Below are positions 26,356 to 39,531 of a DNA stretch of 64,000 nt, one piece after another. The stretch comes from Liolophura sinensis (lineage: Eukaryota; Mollusca; Polyplacophora; Chitonida; Chitonidae): the NCBI RefSeq assembly GCF_032854445.1, contig NW_027018049.1:1-64000 (forward strand). Direction: 5' to 3'. The position numbers were made by a program, and so were the translations under genes. Under the pieces are notes generated by a model. It was not told the origin of the DNA. It saw only the letters and a program-made list of their open reading frames with translations, and searched no databases. Numbering within the stretch: position 1 is the first letter of the stretch; the number at the start of each line of letters is the position of its first letter.

Positions 26356-29300
26356 TGATCATTGAATTGTCACTACAGCCAAAAGTATTGGTCGGAGAGC
26401 AACGCGGTTTGCACCATTCGATTTCTCGTCACAAAATACGTCGGATTAGCCTCTTACCAGCAGCACTGGAACAGTTTTTCCACTTTTGCATTTTTGCCTG
26501 GTGTTTTTGTTAATTGAAACCGGCTACACTGTACTCTGTACAATCGCGACTGGTCATTACTATATTCAACTTTTGACTATAAGTTATGTGCCCTTCGGTA
26601 GCCCAGAAGACCTGAAATCTTTGGGCCAAGCCCATTTAACTCACCCAGCAATTGTCTGATTTCTAAGTGCAAGACAATCTCAATGTCTTTATCTACGTGT
26701 AGAAAAACCAGACCATTTGTACATAAAAAACACAAGGTACTTGATACAGTCTGCTGTAAAAAGTACAACTGACAACAGACCCACATGAATAAGGTGCCAA
26801 AAGATGCAGAGTTTAGCCAGGCATCGGCAGCTGTTGAAAAATTGCAAATTTTCCTGGTTTCCATGGAGTAAGAGCCGTTGCTGGGCACGTGATTATGACA
26901 TCAATGATCATTCAATTGTCACTACAGCCAAAAGTATTGGTCGGAGAGCAACGCGGTTTGCACCATTCGATTTGTCGTCACAAAATACGTCGGATTAGCC
27001 TCTTACCAGCAGCACTGGAGCATTTTTTCCACTTTTGCATTTTTGCATGGTCTTTTTGTTAATTGAAATCGGCTACACTGTACTATGTACCATCGCGACT
27101 GGTCACTACTATATTCAACTTTTGACTATATGTTATGTGCCCTTCGGTAGCCCAGAAGACGTCAAATCTTTGGGCTAAGCCCATTTAACTCACCCAGCAA
27201 TTGCCTTACTTCTAAGTCGAAGACAATCTCAATGTCTTTATCTACGTGTAGAAAAACCACACCATTTGTACGTGAAAAAGCACAAGGTACTTGATACAGT
27301 CTGCTGTAAAAAGTACAACTGAACACTGACCCACTTCAGTAAGGTACCAAAAGATGCGGAATTGAGCCAGGCATCGGCAGCTGTTGAAAAATTGCAAATT
27401 TCCCTGGTTTCCATGGGGTAAGAGCCGTTGCTGGGCACGTGATTATGACATCAATGATCATTCAATTGTCACTACAGCCAAAAGTATTGGTCGGAGAGCA
27501 ACGCGGTGTGCACCATTCGATTTCTTGTCACAAAATACGTCGGATTAGCCTCTTACCAGCAGCACTGGAACAGTTTTTCCACTTTTGCATTTTTACCTGG
27601 TCTTTTTGTTAATTGAAATCGGCTACACTGTACTCTGTACAATCGCGACTGGTCATTACTATATTCAACTTTTGACTATAAGTTATGTGCCCTTCGGTAG
27701 CCCAGAAGACGTCAAATCTTTGAGCTAAGCCCATTTAACTCACCCAGCAATTGTCTTACTTCTAAGTCCAAGACAATCTCAATGTCTTTATCTACGTGTA
27801 GAAAAACCACACCATTTGTACATAAAAAACACAAGGTACTTGATACAGTCTGCTGTAAAAAGTACAACTTAACACTGACCCACATTTATAAGGTGCCAAA
27901 AGATGCGGAATTGGGCCAGGCATCGGCAGCTGTTAAAAAATTGCAAATATCCCTGGTTTCCATGGAGTAAGAGCCGTTGCTGGGCACGTGATTATGACAT
28001 CAATGATCATTCAATTGTCACTACAGCCAAAAGTATTGGTCGGAGAGCAACGCGGTTTGTACCATTCGATTTCTGGTCAGAAAATACGTCGGATTAGTCT
28101 CTTACCAGCAGCACTGGAACAATTTTTGGAATTTTGCATTTTTGCCTGGTCTTTTTGTTAATTGAAACCGGCCACACTGTACTATGTACAATCGCGACTG
28201 GTCATTACTATATTCAACTTTTGACTATAAGTTATGTGCCCTTCGGTAGCCCAGAAGACGTCAAATCTTTGGGCTAAGCCCATTTAACTCACCCAGCAAT
28301 TGTCTTACTTCTAAGTCGAAGACAATCTCAATGTCTTTATTTACGTGTCGAAAAACCACACCTTTTGTACATAAAAATCACAAGGTACTTGATACAGTCT
28401 GCTGTAAAAAGTACAACTGACAACAGACCCACATGAATAAGGTGCCAAAAGATGCGGAATTGGGCCAGGCATCGGCAGCTGTTAAAAAATTGCAAATATC
28501 CCTGGTTTCCATGGAGTAAGAGCCGTTGCTGGGCACGTGATTATGACATCAATGATCATTCAATTGTCACTACAGCCAAAAGTGTTGGGCGGAGAGCAAC
28601 GCGGTTTGCACCATTCGATTTCTCGTCACAAAATACGTCGGATTAGCCTCTTACCAGCAGCACTGGAACAATTTTTCGAATTTTGCATTTTTGCCTGGTC
28701 TTTTTGTTAATTGAAATCGGCTACACTGTACTATGTACAATCGCGACTGGTCATTACTATATTCAACTTTTGACTATAAGTTATGTGCCCTTCGGTAGCC
28801 CAGAAGACCTGAAATCTTTGGGCCAAGCCCATTTAACTCACCCAGCAATTGTCTGATTTCTAAGTGCAAGACAATCTCAATGTCTTTATCTACGTGTAGA
28901 AAAACCACACCATTTGTACATGAAAAACACAAGGTACTTGATACAGTCTGCTGTAAAAAGTACAACTAAACACTGACCCACATTTATAAGGTGCCAAAAG
29001 ATGCGGAATTGGGCCAGGCATCGGAAGCTGTTAAAAAATTGCAAATTTCCCTGGTTTCCATGGGGTAAGAGCCGTTGCTGGGCACGTGATTATGACATCA
29101 ATGATCATTGAATTGTCACTACAGCCAAAAGTATTGGTCGGAGAGCAACGCGGTTTGCACCATTCGATTTCTCGTCACAAAATACGTCGGATTAGCCTCT
29201 TACCAGCAGCACTGGAACAGTTTTTCCACTTTTGCATTTTTGCCTGGTGTTTTTGTTAATTGAAACCGGCTACACTGTACTCTGTACAATCGCGACTGGT

Positions 29301-32300
29301 CATTACTATATTCAACTTTTGACTATAAGTTATGTGCCCTTCGGTAGCCCAGAAGACCTGAAATCTTTGGGCCAAGCCCATTTAACTCACCCAGCAATTG
29401 TCTGATTTCTAAGTGCAAGACAATCTCAATGTCTTTATCTACGTGTAGAAAAACCAGACCATTTGTACATAAAAAACACAAGGTACTTGATACAGTCTGC
29501 TGTAAAAAGTACAACTGACAACAGACCCACATGAATAAGGTGCCAAAAGATGCAGAGTTTAGCCAGGCATCGGCAGCTGTTGAAAAATTGCAAATTTTCC
29601 TGGTTTCCATGGAGTAAGAGCCGTTGCTGGGCACGTGATTATGACATCAATGATCATTCAATTGTCACTACAGCCAAAAAGTATTGGTCGGAGAGCAACG
29701 CGGTTTGCACCATTCGATTTGTCGTCACAAAATACGTCGGATTAGCCTCTTACCAGCAGCACTGGAGCATTTTTTCCACTTTTGCATTTTTGCATGGTCT
29801 TTTTGTTAATTGAAATCGGCTACACTGTACTATGTACCATCGCGACTGGTCACTACTATATTCAACTTTTGACTATATGTTATGTGCCCTTCGGTAGCCC
29901 AGAAGACGTCAAATCTTTGGGCTAAGCCCATTTAACTCACCCAGCAATTGCCTTACTTCTAAGTCGAAGACAATCTCAATGTCTTTATCTACGTGTAGAA
30001 AAACCACACCTTTTGTACATAAAAAACACAAGGTACTTGATACAGTCTGCTGTAAAAAGTACAACTGAACACTGACCCACTTCAGTAAGGTACCAAAAGA
30101 TGCGGAATTGAGCCAGGCATCGGCAGCTGTTGAAAAATTGCAAATTTCCCTGGTTTCCATGGGGTAAGAGCCGTTGCTGGGCACGTGATTATGACATCAA
30201 TGATCATTCAATTGTCACTACAGCCAAAAGTATTGGTCGGAGAGCAACGCGGTGTGCACCATTCGATTTCTTGTCACAAAATACGTCGGATTAGCCTCTT
30301 ACCAGCAGCACTGGAACAGTTTTTCCACTTTTGCATTTTTACCTGGTCTTTTTGTTAATTGAAATCGGCTACACTGTACTCTGTACAATCGCGACTGGTC
30401 ATTACTATATTCAACTTTTGACTATAAGTTATGTGCCCTTCGGTAGCCCAGAAGACGTCAAATCTTTGAGCTAAGCCCATTTAACTCACCCAGCAATTGT
30501 CTTACTTCTAAGTCCAAGACAATCTCAATGTCTTTATCTACGTGTAGAAAAACCACACCATTTGTACATAAAAAACACAAGGTACTTGATACAGTCTGCT
30601 GTAAAAAGTACAACTTAACACTGACCCACATTTATAAGGTGCCAAAAGATGCGGAATTGGGCCAGGCATCGGCAGCTGTTAAAAAATTGCAAATATCCCT
30701 GGTTTCCATGGAGTAAGAGCCGTTGCTGGGCACGTGATTATGACATCAATGATCATTCAATTGTCACTACAGCCAAAAGTATTGGTCGGAGAGCAACGCG
30801 GTTTGTACCATTCGATTTCTGGTCAGAAAATACGTCGGATTAGTCTCTTACCAGCAGCACTGGAACAATTTTTGGAATTTTGCATTTTTGCCTGGTCTTT
30901 TTGTTAATTGAAACCGGCCACACTGTACTATGTACAATCGCGACTGGTCATTACTATATTCAACTTTTGACTATAAGTTATGTGCCCTTCGGTAGCCCAG
31001 AAGACGTCAAATCTTTGGGCTAAGCCCATTTAACTCACCCAGCAATTGTCTTACTTCTAAGTCGAAGACAATCTCAATGTCTTTATTTACGTGTCGAAAA
31101 ACCACACCTTTTGTACATAAAAATCACAAGGTACTTGATACAGTCTGCTGTAAAAAGTACAACTGACAACAGACCCACATGAATAAGGTGCCAAAAGATG
31201 CGGAATTGGGCCAGGCATCGGCAGCTGTTAAAAAATTGCAAATATCCCTGGTTTCCATGGAGTAAGAGCCGTTGCTGGGCACGTGATTATGACATCAATG
31301 ATCATTCAATTGTCACTACAGCCAAAAGTGTTGGGCGGAGAGCAACGCGGTTTGCACCATTCGATTTCTCGTCACAAAATACGTCGGATTAGCCTCTTAC
31401 CAGCAGCACTGGAACAATTTTTCGAATTTTGCATTTTTGCCTGGTCTTTTTGTTAATTGAAATCGGCTACACTGTACTATGTACAATCGCGACTGGTCAT
31501 TACTATATTCAACTTTTGACTATAAGTTATGTGCCCTTCGGTAGCCCAGAAGACCTGAAATCTTTGGGCCAAGCCCATTTAACTCACCCAGCAATTGTCT
31601 GATTTCTAAGTGCAAGACAATCTCAATGTCTTTATCTACGTGTAGAAAAACCACACCATTTGTACATGAAAAACACAAGGTACTTGATACAGTCTGCTGT
31701 AAAAAGTACAACTAAACACTGACCCACATTTATAAGGTGCCAAAGATGCGGAATTGGGCCAGGCATCGGAAGCTGTTAAAAAATTGCAAATTTCCCTGGT
31801 TTCCATGGGGTAAGAGCCGTTGCTGGGCACGTGATTATGACATCAATGATCATTGAATTGTCACTACAGCCAAAAGTATTGGTCGGAGAGCAACGCGGTT
31901 TGCACCATTCGATTTCTCGTCACAAAATACGTCGGATTAGCCTCTTACCAGCAGCACTGGAACAGTTTTTCCACTTTTGCATTTTTGCCTGGTGTTTTTG
32001 TTAATTGAAACCGGCTACACTGTACTCTGTACAATCGCGACTGGTCATTACTATATTCAACTTTTGACTATAAGTTATGTGCCCTTCGGTAGCCCAGAAG
32101 ACCTGAAATCTTTGGGCCAAGCCCATTTAACTCACCCAGCAATTGTCTGATTTCTAAGTGCAAGACAATCTCAATGTCTTTATCTACGTGTAGAAAAACC
32201 ACACCATTTGTACATAAAAAACACAAGGTACTTGATACAGTCTGCTGTAAAAAGTACAACTGACAACAGACCCACATGAATAAGGTGCCAAAAGATGCAG

Positions 32301-34593
32301 AGTTTAGCCAGGCATCGGCAGCTGTTGAAAAATTGCAAATTTTCCTGGTTTCCATGGAGTAAGAGCCGTTGCTGGGCACGTGATTATGACATCAATGATC
32401 ATTCAATTGTCACTACAGCCAAAAGTATTGGTCGGAGAGCAACGCGGTTTGCACCATTCGATTTGTCGTCACAAAATACGTCGGATTAGCCTCTTACCAG
32501 CAGCACTGGAGCATTTTTTCCACTTTTGCATTTTTGCATGGTCTTTTTGTTAATTGAAATCGGCTACACTGTACTATGTACCATCGCGACTGGTCACTAC
32601 TATATTCAACTTTTGACTATATGTTATGTGCCCTTCGGTAGCCCAGAAGACGTCAAATCTTTGGGCTAAGCCCATTTAACTCACCCAGCAATTGCCTTAC
32701 TTCTAAGTCGAAGACAATCTCAATGTCTTTATCTACGTGTAGAAAAACCACACCATTTGTACGTGAAAAAGCACAAGGTACTTGATACAGTCTGCTGTAA
32801 AAAGTACAACTGAACACTGACCCACTTCAGTAAGGTACCAAAAGATGCGGAATTGAGCCAGGCATCGGCAGCTGTTGAAAAATTGCAAATTTCCCTGGTT
32901 TCCATGGGGTAAGAGCCGTTGCTGGGCACGTGATTATGACATCAATGATCATTCAATTGTCACTACAGCCAAAAGTATTGGTCGGAGAGCAACGCGGTGT
33001 GCACCATTCGATTTCTTGTCACAAAATACGTCGGATTAGCCTCTTACCAGCAGCACTGGAACAGTTTTTCCACTTTTGCATTTTTACCTGGTCTTTTTGT
33101 TAATTGAAATCGGCTACACTGTACTCTGTACAATCGCGACTGGTCATTACTATATTCAACTTTTGACTATAAGTTATGTGCCCTTCGGTAGTCCAGAAGA
33201 CGTCAAATCTTTGAGCTAAGCCCATTTAACTCACCCAGCAATTGTCTTACTTCTAAGTCCAAGACAATCTCAATGTCTTTATCTACGTGTAGAAAAACCA
33301 CACCATTTGTACATAAAAAACACAAGGTACTTGATACAGTCTGCTGTAAAAAGTACAACTTAACACTGACCCACATTTATAAGGTGCCAAAAGATGCGGA
33401 ATTGGGCCAGGCATCGGCAGCTGTTAAAAAATTGCAAATATCCCTGGTTTCCATGGAGTAAGAGCCGTTGCTGGGCACGTGATTATGACATCAATGATCA
33501 TTCAATTGTCACTACAGCCAAAAGTATTGGTCGGAGAGCAACGCGGTTTGTACCATTCGATTTCTGGTCAGAAAATACGTCGGATTAGTCTCTTACCAGC
33601 AGCACTGGAACAATTTTTGGAATTTTGCATTTTTGCCTGGTCTTTTTGTTAATTGAAACCGGCCACACTGTACTATGTACAATCGCGACTGGTCATTACT
33701 ATATTCAACTTTTGACTATAAGTTATGTGCCCTTCGGTAGCCCAGAAGACGTCAAATCTTTGGGCTAAGCCCATTTAACTCACCCAGCAATTGTCTTACT
33801 TCTAAGTCGAAGACAATCTCAATGTCTTTATTTACGTGTCGAAAAACCACACCTTTTGTACATAAAAATCACAAGGTACTTGATACAGTCTGCTGTAAAA
33901 AGTACAACTGACAACAGACCCACATGAATAAGGTGCCAAAAGATGCGGAATTGGGCCAGGCATCGGCAGCTGTTAAAAAATTGCAAATATCCCTGGTTTC
34001 CATGGAGTAAGAGCCGTTGCTGGGCACGTGATTATGACATCAATGATCATTCAATTGTCACTACAGCCAAAAGTGTTGGGCGGAGAGCAACGCGGTTTGC
34101 ACCATTCGATTTCTCGTCACAAAAATACGTCGGATTAGCCTCTTACCAGCAGCACTGGAACAATTTTTCGAATTTTGCATTTTTGCCTGGTCTTTTTGTT
34201 AATTGAAATCGGCTACACTGTACTATGTACAATCGCGACTGGTCATTACTATATTCAACTTTTGACTATAAGTTATGTGCCCTTCGGTAGCCCAGAAGAC
34301 CTGAAATCTTTGGGCCAAGCCCATTTAACTCACCCAGCAATTGTCTGATTTCTAAGTGCAAGACAATCTCAAGGTCTTTATCTACGTGTAGAAAAACCAC
34401 ACCATTTGTACATGAAAAACACAAGGTACTTGATACAGTCTGCTGTAAAAAGTACAACTAAACACTGACCCACATTTATAAGGTGCCAAAAGATGCGGAA
34501 TTGGGCCAGGCATCGGAAGCTGTTAAAAAATTGCAAATTTCCCTGGTTTCCATGGGGTAAGAGCCGTTGCTGGGCACGTGATTATGACATCAA
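26356..34593 (+). repeat. Satellite block 4: pentamer higher-order repeat, three copies
   Basis: Copy 1 is 26,356-29,101, copy 2 is 29,102-31,846 and copy 3 is 31,847-34,593. The five monomers in order are marked by: GATCATTGAATTG with GTGTTTTTG; CTGGAGCATTTTTTCC with GCATGGTC; CGGTGTGCACC with TTTCTTGTCAC; TCTGGTCAGAAAATACG with GAAACCGGCC; and GTGTTGGGCGG with TTTTTCGAATTTT. Only a few differences per copy are visible: an added A near 29,678, a lost A near 31,743, GTAGTCCAG near 33,190, an added A near 34,124 and AAGGTCTT near 34,372. Similarity extends left to about 25,990. This is the most uniform large unit in the window and implies recent amplification. Confidence 0.93.
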
Positions 34594-37500
34594 TGATCAT
34601 TCAATTGTCACTACAGCCAAAAGTGTTGGTCGGAGAGCAACGCGGTTTGCACCATTCGATTTCTCGTCACAAAATACGTCGGATTAGCCTCTTACCAGCA
34701 GCACTGGAACAGTTTTTCCACTTTTGCATTTTTACCTGGTCTTTTTGTTAATTGAAATCGGCTACACTGTACTCTGTACAATCGCGACTGGTCATTACTA
34801 TATTCAACTTTTGACTATAAGTTATGTGCCCTTCGGTAGCCCAGAAGACGTCAAATCTTTGAGCGAAGCCCATTTAACTCACCCAGCAATTGTGTTACTT
34901 CTAAGTCCAAGACAATCTCAATGTCTTTATCTACGTGTAGAAAAACCACACCATTTGTACATAAAAAACACAAGGTACTTGATACAGTCTGCTGTAAAAA
35001 GTACAACTTAACACTGACCCACATTTATAAGGTGCCAAAAGATGCGGAATTGGGCCAGGCATCGGCAGCTGTTAAAAAATTGCAAATATCCCTGGTTTCC
35101 ATGGAGTAAGAGCCGTTGCTGGGCACGTGATTATGACATCAATGATCATTCAATTGTCACTACAGCCAACAGTATTGGTCGGAGAGCAACGCGGTTTGTA
35201 CCATTCGATTTCTCGTCACAAAATACGTCGGATGAGCCTCTTACCAGCAGCACTGGAACAATTTTTCCAATTTTGCATTTTTGCCTGGTCTTTTTGTTAA
35301 TTGAAATCGGCTACACTGTACTATGTACCATCGCGACTGGTCATTACTATATTCAACTTTTGACTATAAGTTATGTGCCCTTCGGTAGCCCAGAAGACGT
35401 CAAATCTTTGGGCTAAGCCCATTTAACTCACCCAGCAATTGTCTTACTTCTAAGTCCAAGACAATCTCAATGTCTTTATCTACGTGTAGAAAAACCACAC
35501 CTTTTGTACATGAAAATCACAAGGTACTTGATACAGTCTGCTGTAAAAAGTACAACTGAACACTGACCCACTTCAGTAAGGTGCCAAATAATGCGGAATT
35601 GAGCCAGGCATCGGCAGCTGTTGAAAATTTGCAAATTTCCCTGGTTTCCATGGAGTAAGAGCCGTTGCTGGGCACGTGATTATGACATCAGTGATCATTC
35701 AATTGTCACTACAGCCAAAAGTATTGGTCGGAGAGCAACGCGGTTTGCACCATTCGATTTCTCGTCACAAAATACGTCGGATTAGCCTCTTACCAGCAGC
35801 ACTGGAACAGTTTTTCCACTTTTGCATTTTTTGCCTGGTGTTTTTGTTAATTGAAACCGGCTACACTGTACTCTGTACAATCGCGACTGGTCATTACTAT
35901 ATTCAACTTTTGACTATAAGTTATGTGCCCTTCGGTAGCCCAGAAGACCTGAAATCTTTGGGCCAAGCCCATTTAACTCACCCAGCAATTGCCTTACTTC
36001 TAAGTCGAAGACAATCTCAATGTCTTTATCTACGTGTAGAAAAACCACACCATTTGTACGTGAAAAACACAAGGTACTTGATACAGTCTGCTGTAAAAAG
36101 TACAACTAAACACTGACCCACATTTATAAGGTGCCAAAAGATGCGGAATTGGGCCAGGCATCGGAAGCTGTTAAAAAATTGCAAATTTCCCTGGTTTCCA
36201 TGGGGTAAGAGCCGTTGCTGGGCACGTGATTATGACATCAATGATCATTCAATTGTCACTACAGCCAAAAGTGTTGGTCGGAGAGCAACGCGGTTTGCAC
36301 CATTCGATTTCTCGTCACAAAATACGTCGGATTAGCCTCTTACCAGCAGCACTGGAACAGTTTTTCCACTTTTGCATTTTTACCTGGTCTTTTTGTTAAT
36401 TGAAATCGGCTACACTGTACTCTGTACAATCGCGACTGGTCATTACTATATTCAACTTTTGACTATAAGTTATGTGCCCTTCGGTAGCCCAGAAGACGTC
36501 AAATCTTTGAGCGAAGCCCATTTAACTCACCCAGCAATTGTGTTACTTCTAAGTCCAAGACAATCTCAATGTCTTTATCTACGTGTAGAAAAACCACACC
36601 ATTTGTACATAAAAAACACAAGGTACTTGATACAGTCTGCTGTAAAAAGTACAACTTAACACTGACCCACATTTATAAGGTGCCAAAAGATGCGGAATTG
36701 GGCCAGGCATCGGCAGCTGTTAAAAAATTGCAAATATCCCTGGTTTCCATGGAGTAAGAGCCGTTGCTGGGCACGTGATTATGACATCAATGATCATTCA
36801 ATTGTCACTACAGCCAACAGTATTGGTCGGAGAGCAACGCGGTTTGTACCATTCGATTTCTCGTCACAAAATACGTCGGATGAGCCTCTTACCAGCAGCA
36901 CTGGAACAATTTTTCCAATTTTGCATTTTTGCCTGGTCTTTTTGTTAATTGAAATCGGCTACACTGTACTATGTACCATCGCGACTGGTCATTACTATAT
37001 TCAACTTTTGACTATAAGTTATGTGCCCTTCGGTAGCCCAGAAGACGTCAAATCTTTGGGCTAAGCCCATTTAACTCACCCAGCAATTGTCTTACTTCTA
37101 AGTCCAAGACAATCTCAATGTCTTTATCTACGTGTAGAAAAACCACACCTTTTGTACATGAAAATCACAAGGTACTTGATACAGTCTGCTGTAAAAAGTA
37201 CAACTGAACACTGACCCACTTCAGTAAGGTGCCAAATAATGCGGAATTGAGCCAGGCATCGGCAGCTGTTGAAAATTTGCAAATTTCCCTGGTTTCCATG
37301 GAGTAAGAGCCGTTGCTGGGCACGTGATTATGACATCAGTGATCATTCAATTGTCACTACAGCCAAAAGTATTGGTCGGAGAGCAACGCGGTTTGCACCA
37401 TTCGATTTCTCGTCACAAAATACGTCGGATTAGCCTCTTACCAGCAGCACTGGAACAGTTTTTCCACTTTTGCATTTTTGCCTGGTGTTTTTGTTAATTG

Positions 37501-39531
37501 AAACCGGCTACACTGTACTCTGTACAATCGCGACTGGTCATTACTATATTCAACTTTTGACTATAAGTTATGTGCCCTTCGGTAGCCCAGAAGACCTGAA
37601 ATCTTTGGGCCAAGCCCATTTAACTCACCCAGCAATTGCCTTACTTCTAAGTCGAAGACAATCTCAATGTCTTTATCTACGTGTAGAAAAACCACACCAT
37701 TTGTACGTGAAAAACACAAGGTACTTGATACAGTCTGCTGTAAAAAGTACAACTAAACACTGACCCACATTTATAAGGTGCCAAAAGATGCGGAATTGGG
37801 CCAGGCATCGGGAGCTGTTAAAAAATTGCAAATTTCCCTGGTTTCCATGGGGTAAGAGCCGTTGCTGGGCACGTGATTATGACATCAATGATCATTCAAT
37901 TGTCACTACAGCCAAAAGTATTGGTCGGAGAGCAACGCGGTTTGCACCATTCGATTTCTCGTCACAAAATACGTCGGATTAGCCTCTTACCAGCAGCACT
38001 GGAACAGTTTTTCCACTTTTGCATTTTTACCTGGTCTTTTTGTTAATTGAAATCGGCTACACTGTACTCTGTACAATCGCGACTGGTCATTACTATATTC
38101 AACTTTTGACTATAAGTTATGTGCCCTTCGGTAGCCCAGAGACGTCAAATCTTTGAGCGAAGCCCATTTAACTCACCCAGCAATTGTCTTACTTCTAAGT
38201 CCAAGACAATCTCAATGTCTTTATCTACGTGTAGAAAAACCACACCATTTGTACATAAAAAAAACAAAGTACTTGATACAGTCTGCTGTAAAAAGTACAA
38301 CTTAACACTGACCCACATTTATAAGGTGCCAAAAGATGCGGAATTGGCCAGGCATCGGCAGCTGTTAAAAAATTGCAAATATCCCTGGTTTCCATGGAGT
38401 AAGAGCCCTTGCTGGGCACGTGATTATGACATCAATGATCATTCAATTGTCACTACAGCCAACAGTATTGGTCGGAGAGCAACGCAGTTTGTACCATTCG
38501 ATTTCTCGTCACAAATACGTCGGATTAGCCTCTTACCAGCAGCACTGGAACAATTTTTCGAATTTTGCATTTTGCCTGGTCTTTTTGTTAATTGAAATCG
38601 GCTACACTGCACTATGTACAATCGCGACTGGTCATTACTATATTCAACTTTTGACTATAAGTTATGTGCCCTTCGGTAGCCCAGAAGACGTCAAATCTTT
38701 GGGCTAAGCCCATTTAACTCACCCAGCAATTGTCTTACTTCTAAGTCCAAGACAATCTCAATGTCTTTATCTACGTGTAGAAAAACCACACCTTTTGTAC
38801 ATGAAAATCACAAGGTACTTGATACAGTCTGCTGTAAAAAGTACAACTGAACACTGACCCACTTCAGTAAGGTGCCAAATAATGCGGAATTGAGCCAGGC
38901 ATCGGCAGCTGTTGAAAATTTGCAAATTTCCCTGGTTTCCATGGAGTAAGAGCCGTTGCTGGGCACGTGATTATGATATCAGTGATCATTCAATTGTCAC
39001 TACAGCCAAAAGTATTGGTCGGAGAGCAAAGCAGTTTGCACCATTCGATTTCTCGTCACAAAATACGTCGGATTAGCCTCTTACCAGCAGCACTGGAACA
39101 GTTTTTCCACTTTTGCATTTTTGCCTGGTGTTTTTGTTAATTGAAACCGGCTACACTGTACTCTGTACAATCGCGACTGGTCATTACTATATTCAACTTT
39201 TGACTATAAGTTATGTGCCCTTCGGTAGCCCAGAAGACCTGAAATCTTTGGGCCAAGCCCATTTAACTCACCCAGCAATTGTCTGATTTCTAAGTGCAAG
39301 ACAATCTCAATGTCTTTATCTACGTGTAGAAAAACCACACCATTTGTACGTGAAAAACACAAGGTACTTGATACAGTCTGCTGTAAAAAGTACAACTAAA
39401 CACTGACCCACATTTATAAGGTGCCAAAAGATGCGGAATTGGGCCAGGCATCGGAAGCTGTTAAAAAATTGCAAATTTCCCTGGTTTCCATGGAGTAAGA
39501 GACGTTGCTGGGCACGTGATTATGACATCAA
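34594..39531 (+). repeat. Satellite block 5: trimer higher-order repeat, three copies
   Basis: Copies are 34,594-36,241, 36,242-37,888 and 37,889-39,531. The three monomers are marked by: TTTGAGCGAAGCC with ACCTGGTC; AGCCAACAGTATTGG; and CAGTGATC with GTGTTTTTG and GAAACCGG. The tail of the second monomer has CCAAATAATGCGG. Copies 1 and 2 are almost the same. Copy 3 is 1,643 bp and holds a small cluster of one-base deletions between 38,140 and 38,575. The first monomer type is also close to the one at 23610, so the block shares ancestry with block 3. Confidence 0.92.
38140..38575. other. Local cluster of one-base deletions in the third trimer copy
   Basis: Four single-base losses lie within about 440 bp: CCCAGAGACG (near 38,140), AATTGGCCAGG (38,346), CACAAATACG (38,513) and GCATTTTGCC (38,571). 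None is present at the matching places of the two sister copies at 34,594-37,888. Three of the four fall in or next to a run of identical bases. They may be real mutations or uncorrected sequencing errors. Confidence 0.7.
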
